Notes: generated by a model from the letters alone, not told the origin. DNA of 64,000 nt from Arthrobacter ramosus (GCF_039535095.1 NZ_BAAAWN010000001.1:1550001-1614000), one strand, 5' to 3'. Shown: positions 29,105 to 37,651, counted from the stretch's first letter. Made by a program: numbers and translations.

Positions 29105-29911
29105 TTACTTCTTCTTCCTGTCGAGGAACGCCTGCATGCGGTCGAACTTTGCCTGGGACTCGAAGAGCATGCCCTGGGCCAGGGTGTCGATGACGGGATG
29201 GACTTCCCGTGGGGTGTGGAATACGGCTTTGGTGAGGCGTACTGCCAGGGGATCCTGCGCTGCAATGGCATCGGCCAGGGCGTGCACTGAGTCCATCAAC
29301 ATGTCCGGCTCTACGAGTTCGGTGATCAGTCCGACGGCGAGGCAGTCCTCGCCTGTGAGGACTTTGCCGGCGAGAAGTATTTGTTTGGCAATCGGCTCTC
29401 CGACGAGCTCTTTCAACCGCCAGGTGGCACCGGCCGCGGCCAGGATGCCCAGGTTTGTCTCGGGGTTGCCCATCCGGAGGGCTGGAGTGCCGATGCGGAA
29501 GTCGGCTGCGTACGCCAGTTCGGCGCCGCCGCCGAGCGCGTATCCGTCCAGTGCGGCAATGGCCGGCATGGGCAGCTTGGCGATCCGGTCGAAGATGGCG
29601 GAATTGATTCCCGCCAGGGCGTCATCACGGCGCCGCTCACGCAGTTGTGCGATGTCCGCCCCGGAGGCGAAGACGGCTTTGGTCCCGGTTTCCGGGTTGC
29701 CGGGGGTGCCCGAGAGGATCAGGATTTTCGGTGTGCGTTCCAGGTGCGCGCACACCGCGTGCAACTCGTCCACCATTGTCTGGTCGATGGCGTTCCTGAC
29801 CTCGGGGCGGTGCAGCCGGACCGCCAAACGGTCCCCGCGCTCTTCGACCAGCAGCGTGACGAAACCCGAGGTATCAAGGCGTGTGCCGGCATCGGGTATT
29901 ACCTGTGTCAT
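29105..29911 (-). CDS. enoyl-CoA hydratase/isomerase family protein
   Basis: ATG at 29911 overlaps the thiolase stop (TGATG), giving 268 aa. The crotonase fold is shown by LHRPEVRNAIDQ, the oxyanion-hole loop VFASGADIAQL, and ALGGGAELAYAADF; Glu residues in MGNPETNLGIL fit hydration of a 2,3-enoyl-CoA. Expected to hydrate 2,3-didehydroadipyl-CoA here. The open frame extends to 30124 but that part is inside the thiolase gene. Confidence 0.9.
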   Translation of the reverse strand: MTQVIPDAGTRLDTSGFVTLLVEERGDRLAVRLHRPEVRNAIDQTMVDELHAVCAHLERTPKILILSGTPGNPETGTKAVFASGADIAQLRERRRDDALAGINSAIFDRIAKLPMPAIAALDGYALGGGAELAYAADFRIGTPALRMGNPETNLGILAAAGATWRLKELVGEPIAKQILLAGKVLTGEDCLAVGLITELVEPDMLMDSVHALADAIAAQDPLAVRLTKAVFHTPREVHPVIDTLAQGMLFESQAKFDRMQAFLDRKKK

Positions 29912-31134
29912 CAGATGCCTTCCAGCAGTAGCGCTGTGCCTTGTCCGACGCCGACGCACATGGTCGCGAGACCAAGTTTGCGGCCTTGCGCGGCTTCCCG
30001 CTCGAGGCGCCCGAGCAGGGTGATGACCAGGCGGGAACCGGAGGAACCGAGAGGGTGGCCAAGTGCGATGGCGCCGCCGTCGTTGTTGACCGTGTCGGGT
30101 TCGAGCTTTAGTTCGCGCATGCATGCTAGGGCCTGGGAGGCGAAGGCCTCGTTGAGTTCCACGGCAGCCAGGTCGGCCACCGCGACACCCGTCCGGTCCA
30201 GGACTTTGCGGGTGGCCGGGACCGGGCCGATGCCCATGATTTCCTGGGCGACACCGGCTGACGCGCCATCGAGGATGCGTGCCCGCGGGGTGAGGCCATA
30301 CTTTTGCACGGCTGCCTCGGACGCGACGATGATCGCCGAGCCGCCGTCGTTGAGCGTCGATGCGTTGCCGGCGGTGACGACGCTGCCGCCCTTGACCACC
30401 GGGCGCAGGCCGGCGAGGACGTCCAGTGAGGTTCCGGGGCGCGGACCTTCATCGGTGTCCACGATGGTTTCGGCGCCTTTGCGGCCTTTGACTGTGACGG
30501 GGACAATCTCGTCGGCGAAGCGCCCGGATTCGATGGCTGCGAGGGCGCGCTCGTGGGAGCGGACGGCGAACTCATCGCAGTCAGCACGGGAGATGTTGTA
30601 GACCCGGGCCACTTCCTCGGCTGTTTCGGGCATGGAGTAGGTGGCCTTGCCATCACGTGAGAGTTCACCGGACAGGAAGGCAGGGTTGGGGAAGCGCCAG
30701 CCGATGGAGGTGTCAACGACGGTGCCGGGTTTGGCGAAGGGTTTGTCGGGCTTTTCCATGACCCACGGGGCGCGGGACATGGATTCGACACCACCGGCAA
30801 CCACGATGTCCGCGGCACCGGCTTTGACCATGTGGGAGGCCATGATGATGGCGCTCAGCCCGGAGGCGCAGAGCCGGTTGACGGTAACACCGGGGACCGT
30901 GTCGGGGAAGCCGGCGAGCAGCCAGGCCATGCGGGCAACGTTCCGGTTTTCCTCGCCGGCGCCGTTGGCGTTGCCGAGGATCACCTCGTCGACGACGGCC
31001 GGGTCAAGGCCTGCGCGTTCGACGGCCGCCCGAACAGCGATGGCAGCCAGATCGTCCGGGCGGACGGAGCTCAGGGCGCCGCCGTAACGACCGACAGGGG
31101 TGCGTGCCCCGCCGATGAGGAATGCTTCAGTCAT
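29911..31134 (-). CDS. acetyl-CoA C-acyltransferase, 3-oxoadipyl-CoA thiolase type
   Basis: The 407-residue thiolase has nucleophile Cys89 in VNRLCASGLSA, His in GHPLGSSGSR, and the second catalytic Cys in CVGVGQG. The start MTEAFLIGGARTPVGRYGGAL and MSRAPWVM are typical of PcaF/PaaJ enzymes cleaving 3-oxoadipyl-CoA to succinyl-CoA and acetyl-CoA. This is the terminal step of adipate beta-oxidation. It lies third in the operon after the acyl-CoA dehydrogenase. Confidence 0.92.
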   Translation of the reverse strand: MTEAFLIGGARTPVGRYGGALSSVRPDDLAAIAVRAAVERAGLDPAVVDEVILGNANGAGEENRNVARMAWLLAGFPDTVPGVTVNRLCASGLSAIIMASHMVKAGAADIVVAGGVESMSRAPWVMEKPDKPFAKPGTVVDTSIGWRFPNPAFLSGELSRDGKATYSMPETAEEVARVYNISRADCDEFAVRSHERALAAIESGRFADEIVPVTVKGRKGAETIVDTDEGPRPGTSLDVLAGLRPVVKGGSVVTAGNASTLNDGGSAIIVASEAAVQKYGLTPRARILDGASAGVAQEIMGIGPVPATRKVLDRTGVAVADLAAVELNEAFASQALACMRELKLEPDTVNNDGGAIALGHPLGSSGSRLVITLLGRLEREAAQGRKLGLATMCVGVGQGTALLLEGI

Positions 31135-31200
31135 GGAAAAGCTCCTTCAGTGAATCTTGGTAAGGGTGAAGATGAGTCAAGGCAGGGCCATGTCCTCGGG

Positions 31201-32406
31201 TCAGCGGAAGGCTGAGATTCCCGTGATGTCGCGGCCTACCAGCAGTGCCTGGATGGAGTCCGTGCCCTCGTAGGTGGACACGACCTCCATGTCGGTCAGG
31301 TGGCGGGCGACATGGTTTTCGAGCAGGAGGCCGTTGCCGGCGAGCAATTCCCGTGCCTCGTTGCAGATCCACTTGCCTTTTTGCGCGGTGGCCATTTTGA
31401 CCATGGACGCCATGGCGTTGGTCAGGGTGCCCTTCTCGGCCAGTTCAGCCATGCGGTTGACCATCAGTTGCATCGCGGTCAGCTCGCTGAGCATGTTGGC
31501 GAGCCGGTGCTGGACCAGCTGGTAGCTGGCGATCGGGTTGCCGAACTGTACCCGCTTGGCGGCATAGTCGGCCGCGATCTCGAAGCACGCCATTGCGTGG
31601 CCGACGGCCTCCCATGCAGCGCCGCCGCGGGTTGCCTGCAGGACGCGGGAGACATCGGCGAAGGACCTGCAGTTCTCCAGCCGGTTGGTCTCAGGGATCC
31701 GCATGCCCTCGATGACGATGTCGGCCTGCAGGATGGCGCGTTTGCCGATCTTGCCGGTGATGACGGTGGGGTTGTAACCGGCCGGGTGGTTGCCGTCAGC
31801 GTCCTTTTCGACGACGAAGGCGTTGACCTTGCCGTCTTCGGTGTTGCGGGCGAACAGGACCACGACGTCGGCCGCGTGGCCGTTGCCGATCCAGCGTTTG
31901 TGGCCGTCGATGATCCAGGTGCCTCCCTCGCGGCGGGCGCTCGTTTCCAACGCCACCGTGTCGGACCCATGGTTCGGCTCGGTGAGGGCGAAGGCACCCG
32001 TTTTCTCCAGCCGGGCCATGGCAGGCAGCCAGCGCTGCCGCTGCTCCTCGTTGCCCAGCATGTACAGGGCGCCCATGCAGAGATTGGAGTGGACCCCCAG
32101 GAACGTGTTGATGCTTCCGTCAGCCCGCGCCATCTCGCGCGCGACCATTCCCGCGCCCTTGCGGCTCATCCCCGGGCATCCATATCCCTGAATGTAGGTC
32201 CCGATGATGCCGAGATCCGCGAGGCCGGGCAGCAGTTCGTCCGGGAACTCCGCACGTTCCCAGTAGTCGTTGATGATGGGAAGGACCCGCTCTTCGGCGA
32301 ACTGGCGGACTTTGTCGCGGATGGCCAGCTCTTCTGGGCCCAACTCGTCGTCGAGGTTGAAGTAGTCGGAGTTTACGGTGCTGCGGGCAGTTGCAGTGGT
32401 TGTCAT
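31201..32406 (-). CDS. acyl-CoA dehydrogenase, glutaryl-CoA dehydrogenase-like
   Basis: The 401-residue flavoenzyme has the family motifs ALTEPNHGSDTVALETSA (FAD/substrate), RWIGNGHAADVVVLFAR, and near the C-terminus TYEGTDSIQALLVGRDITG; the Glu of YEGT is in the position used as base by glutaryl-CoA dehydrogenases. In this operon it probably oxidises adipyl-CoA to the 2,3-enoyl-CoA, without or with decarboxylation for C5 substrates. It is paired with a family III CoA transferase, a common glutarate/adipate arrangement. Confidence 0.9.
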   Translation of the reverse strand: MTTTATARSTVNSDYFNLDDELGPEELAIRDKVRQFAEERVLPIINDYWERAEFPDELLPGLADLGIIGTYIQGYGCPGMSRKGAGMVAREMARADGSINTFLGVHSNLCMGALYMLGNEEQRQRWLPAMARLEKTGAFALTEPNHGSDTVALETSARREGGTWIIDGHKRWIGNGHAADVVVLFARNTEDGKVNAFVVEKDADGNHPAGYNPTVITGKIGKRAILQADIVIEGMRIPETNRLENCRSFADVSRVLQATRGGAAWEAVGHAMACFEIAADYAAKRVQFGNPIASYQLVQHRLANMLSELTAMQLMVNRMAELAEKGTLTNAMASMVKMATAQKGKWICNEARELLAGNGLLLENHVARHLTDMEVVSTYEGTDSIQALLVGRDITGISAFR

Positions 32407-32472
32407 GAGAGGTCCTTTATGGTTCCGCGGACGGGGTGCTGGTTGCTTGTGGGGTGGCTGCTCGGGAGCGGG

Positions 32473-33717
32473 CTAAGCCTGCGGCGTCGACTGCAGCCAC
32501 TGGAGAATGTCCCCCCGGTCTGCGTCGATGCCGGGCGGCACCAGGTCATAGCTGGCGGGTGTCGCTGAGAAGGTGATCGGGTTACGGACGCCGGGGATGG
32601 TTTCTTCACCGGTTCCCACGTTCACTACCGGTTCCAGTCCCAGGCGCTGGGCAAAATCAATCCCACCGCGGACATCGTTGATCGGAGCACATGGAAGCCG
32701 TGCCTCGGTGAAGATGTCGAACCACTCCGATGCGGTCCTGACGGCCAGCAGTTCCTGCAGGATGGGGCGCAGCGCCGACCGGTTGAGGCTGCGGTCCGGG
32801 GGAGTGGAAAACCGGGGATCGTCGGCGAGCTCGGGGGCGGCAATGACGTTGCAGAGCGTCCGGAACTGCCGGTCGTTGCCGATGGCCAGGACGATTTCCC
32901 CGTCCGCGGTGGGGAGCGGTTCATAGGGGTAGATGCTAGGGTGCTCGTTACCCATGCGGGTGGGCACGTTTCCGCTGAGCAGGTATCCGCCTGTCTGGTT
33001 AACCATGCCGGACAGGGCCGAGGACATAAGGTTCACCTCGATGCGTTGTCCGCGGCCGCTCTGGCTCCTTTCATGCAGCGCTGACAGGACGCCAATGGCG
33101 GCATGGAGTCCTGTGATGACATCAAAGACCGCAACACCGGAACGGTACGCGGGGAACTCCGGGTCCCCGGTGAGGCTCATGAGCCCGGACATGGCCTGGA
33201 CGAGCAGGTCGTAACCCGGCAGGGCCGCTCCGCCGGCGGAGCCGAACCCGGTGATGGACGCGTAGACCACAGCGGGGTTGCGTTCGGTGATGGACGCGTA
33301 GTCCAGGCCGAAACGGTCCAGCCCGCCAGGTTTGAAGTTCTCGATGACGACGTCGGCGCCCGCAGCAATGTTCCGTGCCGTGTCGATGTCATCCGGATCG
33401 CCGAAGTCCAGTGCGATGGATCTCTTGTTCCTGTTGATTGAGAGGTAGTACGTGGATTGGCCATCGAAGACCGGGGGCTTCCAGGCCCGTGTTTCATCGC
33501 CGGACGGGCTTTCCACTTTGATGACCGTGGCACCCATGTCCGCCAGGAGCATGGTGCAGTACGGTCCGGCGAGGACCCGACTGAAGTCGGCAATGACGAT
33601 TCCCGCCAAAGGACCGCTGGCGTTGCGACCGAAGGCATCCCGGCGTGCGTTATCGGGCTGGCGGTCGTGAGCAGCAGCCCCTGGAGCCAGGGGAGCGGCG
33701 TTGCTCTGCAGTGTCAT
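32473..33717 (-). CDS. CaiB/BaiF family III CoA transferase
   Basis: The 414-residue protein carries the family III hallmarks ADFSRVLAGPYCTMLLADMGATVIKVE in pieces, the RNKRSIALD strand, and catalytic Asp in PGYDLLVQAMSGLM. It forms an acyl-CoA from a free acid using another CoA ester. As first gene of the operon it probably activates the dicarboxylate (adipate or glutarate, succinyl-CoA as donor), like mammalian SUGCT. Divergent from a LysR gene. Confidence 0.9.
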   Translation of the reverse strand: MTLQSNAAPLAPGAAAHDRQPDNARRDAFGRNASGPLAGIVIADFSRVLAGPYCTMLLADMGATVIKVESPSGDETRAWKPPVFDGQSTYYLSINRNKRSIALDFGDPDDIDTARNIAAGADVVIENFKPGGLDRFGLDYASITERNPAVVYASITGFGSAGGAALPGYDLLVQAMSGLMSLTGDPEFPAYRSGVAVFDVITGLHAAIGVLSALHERSQSGRGQRIEVNLMSSALSGMVNQTGGYLLSGNVPTRMGNEHPSIYPYEPLPTADGEIVLAIGNDRQFRTLCNVIAAPELADDPRFSTPPDRSLNRSALRPILQELLAVRTASEWFDIFTEARLPCAPINDVRGGIDFAQRLGLEPVVNVGTGEETIPGVRNPITFSATPASYDLVPPGIDADRGDILQWLQSTPQA

Positions 33718-33773
33718 GGGTCCTCTTCCATAGGCGGTTCTTTTTCACTATCCCACCGGGCATTACAGCGCGT

Positions 33774-33817
33774 CCAATACTTATTGGGAGCCCGATTATT
33801 GATTCTTCTGCAATAAT
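33774..33817. promoter_or_regulatory. paired LysR-type operators
   Basis: Two dyads lie in the 106-base gap: CCAATA-CT-TATTGG (33774-33787) and ATTATTG-N9-CAATAAT (33795-33817). The second contains a T-N11-A core and ends 7 bases before the LysR start. The stretch is clearly AT-richer than its surroundings. Probable binding sites of the adjacent LysR protein controlling the CoA transferase operon. Confidence 0.7.
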
Positions 33818-33823
33818 GGCGGG

Positions 33824-34744
33824 ATGGAGATTCAACAAATACGGGTGTTCCTCGCCGTGGCGGAGGAATTGCATTTCGGCCGGGCTGCAGCCCGGCTCCA
33901 TATGGCTCAACCACCTGTGAGCCGGATCGTGCGGCAGCTGGAGCGGGATCTCGGGGTCGACCTCTTCATCCGGAGCACACGCAGCGTCCAGCTAACGGCG
34001 GCCGGAGTGGCCCTGATGGCATCAGCCCGGGAGATCCTGGCTGCAGCGGAGCGTGCAAGGGCCGGCGCACTTGCCGCTGGCCGTGGAGAGGCGGGAATGG
34101 TCAAGCTCGCCTACGCCGGCGCATCAACCCATGTTCTCGTGGGAGTACTGGCACGGGAAGTCCGAAAGGCCCACCCAGGCATAGAAGTTCGCCTCAACAG
34201 CCAGGACTTCGCACTCCCAGCCCTCGCCCGGGTCCTCCGCGGTGAAGTTGATATCAGTCTCGGCCGTTGGGACTTTGTGCCCGCGGGCATCAAGTCCCGC
34301 ATCGTCGTGGAGGAACATCTCGTGATGGCCGTCCCTGCATCACACCGCCTGGCCTCGCAAGGCGATGTTCGTTTCGCAGAACTAGCTGGCGAACCGTTCG
34401 TCGCACTGCCCCCGCATGAAGGTTCTGTCCTGACCGACCGCCTGCGCCGGTTGAGCCTGGGAGCCGGATTCGATCCCGACATAGTGCAAAGTGCACCCGA
34501 TTCGTGGACCGCAATGGCCCTGGTGGGAGCCGAAGTAGGATGCTCCCTAACGGTTTCCTCCGTCGCGGAAAACGTAACCGACCCGCATGTACGGTTCTTG
34601 CGGGTGCTCGACGAGACCCTGCCGGTCTACCTCAGGATGGCGTGGCGCGGGGATTCGGACAACCCGGCGCTCCCACCGGTCCTCACGCTTGCGGAACAGG
34701 TTTGGGTCGGTCGTCCCGACAGCCTCGCCGGTGTCGAGTCATAG
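33824..34744 (+). CDS. LysR-family transcriptional regulator
   Basis: The 306-residue protein has the N-terminal winged helix-turn-helix MEIQQIRVFLAVAEELHFGRA...HMAQPPVSRIVRQLE, followed by an effector-binding domain from about residue 90. The effector is probably a CoA ester or free dicarboxylate of the divergent beta-oxidation operon (inference from position). ATG at 33824 follows GGCGGG. Length and domain layout are normal. Confidence 0.92.
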   Translation: MEIQQIRVFLAVAEELHFGRAAARLHMAQPPVSRIVRQLERDLGVDLFIRSTRSVQLTAAGVALMASAREILAAAERARAGALAAGRGEAGMVKLAYAGASTHVLVGVLAREVRKAHPGIEVRLNSQDFALPALARVLRGEVDISLGRWDFVPAGIKSRIVVEEHLVMAVPASHRLASQGDVRFAELAGEPFVALPPHEGSVLTDRLRRLSLGAGFDPDIVQSAPDSWTAMALVGAEVGCSLTVSSVAENVTDPHVRFLRVLDETLPVYLRMAWRGDSDNPALPPVLTLAEQVWVGRPDSLAGVES

Positions 34745-34835
34745 CCCACCAATCGGTGGACGCTGCTACGACCGCCAGAACGGGTCTCAAAGACATAAAA
34801 CCAAACCATCTTCACCGCAGAAGTAAGGTCACACC

Positions 34836-35267
34836 ATGGAATCCTCCGATATAACCTTCCGCACTCGAAAATGGGTGCGCCCAGAAGACCTAAACGCCAA
34901 CGGCACCCTGTTCGGTGGAAGCCTCCTCAAATGGATTGATGAGGAAGCAGCAATCTATGCCATCCTCCAACTGGGCAATGGCCGGGCGGTGACGAAGTAC
35001 ATTTCGGAAATCAACTTCGTCAGCTCCGCAGTCCAAGGGGACCTCATTGAGATGGGTCTGACAGCAACTAAATTTGGCCGAACCTCACTGACCATGCGAG
35101 CGGAAGTCCGGAACATGATCACTCGACGAAGCATCCTCACCATCGAGGAGATCGTGTTCGTGAACCTGAACATCGCGGGTAAGCCAGAGCCGCACGGCTA
35201 CAAAGAAATCACCTACGACAGAGACAGGATACCCACGCACCACCTTACGGAAACGCCACACGGCTAG
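34836..35267 (+). CDS. acyl-CoA thioesterase, hotdog fold
   Basis: The 143-residue protein contains RKWVRPEDLNANGTLFGGSLLKWIDEEAAIYA, the hotdog helix with the Asn/Asp pair of YciA/BFIT-type acyl-CoA hydrolases. It could recycle CoA from stalled beta-oxidation intermediates. It follows the LysR gene by about 90 bases in the same direction. ATG lies after AAGTAAGG. Confidence 0.87.
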   Translation: MESSDITFRTRKWVRPEDLNANGTLFGGSLLKWIDEEAAIYAILQLGNGRAVTKYISEINFVSSAVQGDLIEMGLTATKFGRTSLTMRAEVRNMITRRSILTIEEIVFVNLNIAGKPEPHGYKEITYDRDRIPTHHLTETPHG

Positions 35268-35394
35268 GAACGGTAACTGTCTCGACCGGTTGGTGCGCGT
35301 TGCAGAGGTCTTGGGCCCCCTGAACGTCTGTTCCACTAGATACCTGCACCGGCCGGAGCGAGTGCTCTGAAGGTATAGAGCTGCTTGCTTCCCG

Positions 35395-36051
35395 CTATCT
35401 GCGCCGGCCGCCCCGGTGACCTCTGCCTTCCCGCCACCCTGGCAGGCGCCTGTCCAGCTGCTCCGCCTTGGCCTGGTCGATTCTGCCAGCGCGGTAGTCG
35501 ATGCGCTGGCCGTGCAGCCACACGCCCAGCGTGCGTTCGTGGGCATCGTCCGTCTTCTGGTGCCGCGGCCACTCACCGCCGGCAGCCCTGATTCTCTGGA
35601 GCTCCTCCAACCGATGCTGCCAACGCGCCTCATCCTCGGCCTTGCGGGTTGAAGGCTTGTCCCAGCCGGCGATCACCGCCAGGGCGTCCCTGTAGGTGGG
35701 GGAGAGGGTCTTCTCGGCGGACTGCCGGCGGCGGTTTGCCAGCCATGCTGCCAGCGCCCGCTCGCGCGAGGTCTTCCCGTGGCTGACCGGCAACCGGTCA
35801 TGAGCCTCATGGAAGGCGAGGACATCAGCCAAGTTCCTCAGGCCCGCCTCGGATGTTCTCGGAGCTGCAGGGGCCAGCGCCGCTTTGTGCTCTTCCCGTA
35901 TGCCCGGCTCTGCCTTTGCAGCAATCTGGAGGTGATACCGAACGGTCGTTTCCGCGGCGCCAGCCAAGGCGGCAATCCTGGACGTCGGGATACCCTGCCG
36001 GTACATCTGCACCCATTCGAGGTCAGGTGCGCTGCGCCTTAAGCCAATCAT
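35395..36051 (-). CDS. helicase-associated (HA) domain protein with N-terminal HTH
   Basis: The 218-residue basic protein starts with a short helix-turn-helix (GIPTSRIAALAGAAETTVRYHLQIAA) and then two HA-type repeats built around conserved tryptophans (ERALAAWLANRRRQ...LAVIAGW; RTLGVWLHGQRIDYRAG...RLPGW). Such proteins are common and poorly characterised in Arthrobacter accessory regions and probably bind nucleic acid. The C-terminus is Arg/Gly rich (REGRGHRGGRRR). Confidence 0.78.
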   Translation of the reverse strand: MIGLRRSAPDLEWVQMYRQGIPTSRIAALAGAAETTVRYHLQIAAKAEPGIREEHKAALAPAAPRTSEAGLRNLADVLAFHEAHDRLPVSHGKTSRERALAAWLANRRRQSAEKTLSPTYRDALAVIAGWDKPSTRKAEDEARWQHRLEELQRIRAAGGEWPRHQKTDDAHERTLGVWLHGQRIDYRAGRIDQAKAEQLDRRLPGWREGRGHRGGRRR

Positions 36052-36289
36052 TGCCGTCCGGAATCGCCCTTAGGTGTTCCAAGTATCCCGAGTATTCCCT
36101 TCACGACTTCCCCCTGTGTTGAATTTGACGGGTCGCCCCGGCCAGAGAGCCTGCACAGGTGACTTCCGTTCTAAGCCTAGGGGAAAGCAACGCGACCCTA
36201 GCGAAACGTCGCGCGCCGGCTGTCTCCTTTCGCCCTTTCACCATTTGTTCCTGCACTCAGCCGGGCCAGCCCAAACTTAGGATGGTCTG

Positions 36290-36541
36290 GTGACAGACGA
36301 ACCCACAAAGCGCCGCTTCCTGACAGTCGAGCAGGCGGCCGAAGAGCTCAACGTGAAGTCGAGCCTCATCCGGGGCCTGATCAGCAGTGGAGAGCTGCGC
36401 GCAATTCAGGTCGGCGGGAGGGGCCTGTGGCGCATCGGCCTCCAGGATCTGGAAGACTACATCGCCGAAGCGTACCGGCGCACAGCCTCACACATTGCCG
36501 CTGGCGATCTCCCGGACGACGGGGAACAGGACAGCCAGTAG
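36290..36541 (+). CDS. excisionase-type helix-turn-helix protein
   Basis: The 83-residue protein has a MerR/excisionase-like winged helix: FLTVEQAAEELNVKSSLIRGLISSGELRAIQVGGRGLWRI, then DLEDYIAEAYRRT. This family (BldC/Xis-like) includes both element-encoded directionality factors and conserved actinobacterial regulators. Start is GTG at 36290. It sits just inside the right 38-bp repeat, next to a possible junction, but no integrase gene accompanies it. Confidence 0.85.
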   Translation: MTDEPTKRRFLTVEQAAEELNVKSSLIRGLISSGELRAIQVGGRGLWRIGLQDLEDYIAEAYRRTASHIAAGDLPDDGEQDSQ

Positions 36542-36545
36542 CCGT

Positions 36546-36794
36546 TTACTGGTGCGGCCTGATGATCAGGGTAGCGACCTGGGGTTCGTTCAGGTCCGGG
36601 CTGGTTACGTTCAGGAGGTAGGCGTACTCGCCGTCGGTTCCTTCCGAGTCGCAGACAGTCGTGGGGCCGATGGCGTTCGACCGCCGCTGGCAGATCTGGC
36701 TCTTCTTCATCTCAAAGCCAACCTTGGAGACAACCGCCGCGACTTCTGCGGCGCTAGCAGGGCGCGCACACATGGTCTTTACGCTTTCCTGCAC
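36546..36794 (-). CDS. small hypothetical protein
   Basis: A GTG at 36794 gives 82 aa (MQESVKTMCARPASAAEVAA...NEPQVATLIIRPHQ) ending five bases from the convergent HTH gene. Two cysteines (Cys9 and the CQRR/VCDSE pair further on) are visible; no family is recognised. The right 38-bp repeat lies immediately upstream, so the true 5' end could have been replaced by recombination. Coding status is moderate. Confidence 0.45.
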   Translation of the reverse strand: MQESVKTMCARPASAAEVAAVVSKVGFEMKKSQICQRRSNAIGPTTVCDSEGTDGEYAYLLNVTSPDLNEPQVATLIIRPHQ

Positions 36795-36796
36795 CT

Positions 36797-36834
36797 CCGG
36801 GTCTATGTCCTTAACCGTGTATGCGTGAAGGCAT
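36797..36834 (+). repeat. 38-bp direct repeat, right copy
   Basis: Matches 14952-14989 at 37 of 38 positions in the same orientation; here the internal dyad GTATGC-GTGAAG-GCATAC is perfect. A transposase remnant follows at once. The two copies bracket 21.8 kb carrying the ketone/adipate genes. Confidence 0.9.
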
Positions 36835-36960
36835 ACCAGCGTGGCTACTTCCCGAACGATGCCGCCGCGCTGAAATGCCTCTACCTCGTGACCTGGTCCC
36901 TTACCCACAGGGCAGGGTTGGGCACGATGGCCTACGAGGTGGAAGTCCGTTCGAGGGCAG
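36835..36960 (+). mobile_element. IS256-family transposase C-terminal remnant
   Basis: One frame reads YQRGYFPNDAAALKCLYLVT and continues WSL, the conserved C-terminal region of actinobacterial IS256-type transposases. After a frameshift another frame reads WARWPTRWKS, matching the following RARW..RWK segment. No upstream transposase portion or complete insertion sequence is present, so this is a fossil. Confidence 0.75.
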
Positions 36961-37027
36961 AATCGACTAACCACAAGCCACGCCAGACCCACCGTTAATC
37001 TGACAGACCCGCAGGGGCCCCCGTGGC

Positions 37028-37651
37028 TCAGCCAGTGAATTCGTTGGCGCCGAGGGCGAAGTCCCAGTGGCCAACCCCGTTGCTGGCGAGGCCTACCGTG
37101 ACCACACCCACTCCTTCCAGCCAGTGCGCCATTTTCAGGCCGCCGACGCCAAGCGGGCGCAGCCCGAGGCTCTCGATGAATGCAGCCACGTCCGCCTTGG
37201 CCTGCGCATTGTCGCCCGCGATGAAGACGTCGGGCCGGCCCTTCTCCAGAACATTACGGAAGATGGTGTTGAATGCCTTCACGACGCTGGCGCTGGCCGG
37301 GGCCACCTTGGCGACTTCCTGCGCGATCGAGGTCTCCTCGCTGTGGGCCAGCCCGTCGAACGTGGCGTTGAAGGGGTTGCTGATATCGACGATGACCTTG
37401 CCCGCGAGGGCGTCTCCGTACTCGGCGACGACCGGAACGACTCCGTCGTACAACAGGGCCGTGATGACAATGTCCCCGGCGGGGATGGCGCCCCACTTGC
37501 CTGTCGTCGCGCCGCCGCCCAGAGCCTTGGCCAGGCCATCGGCCTTGGACTGATCGCGTCCCATGACCTCGACGGTATTGCCGCCTGCCACCGCGAGCGT
37601 GCCGATGGTACGGGCCATGTTTCCCGTACCGATGAGGGTAATGCTGCTCAT
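37028..37651 (-). CDS. NADP-binding reductase, F420-dependent NADP reductase-like
   Basis: ATG at 37651 gives 207 aa starting MSSITLIGTGNMARTIGTLAV, a Rossmann motif (GTGNMA) of the NADPH:F420 oxidoreductase (Npd) superfamily. VIVDISNPFN and KAFNTIF follow the family's middle strands, and LGLRPLGVGGLKMAHWLEG the C-terminal part. Reaction is unknown; relatives reduce F420 or are uncharacterised. It is co-directional with the SDR gene upstream and divergent TetR beyond that. Confidence 0.82.
   Translation of the reverse strand: MSSITLIGTGNMARTIGTLAVAGGNTVEVMGRDQSKADGLAKALGGGATTGKWGAIPAGDIVITALLYDGVVPVVAEYGDALAGKVIVDISNPFNATFDGLAHSEETSIAQEVAKVAPASASVVKAFNTIFRNVLEKGRPDVFIAGDNAQAKADVAAFIESLGLRPLGVGGLKMAHWLEGVGVVTVGLASNGVGHWDFALGANEFTG

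Noticed and set aside
14952..36834. Terminal inverted repeats of a single composite transposon
   Set aside because: The two 38-bp copies are in direct, not inverted, orientation and no transposase or integrase complete gene lies between them, so a simple transposon is not supported.
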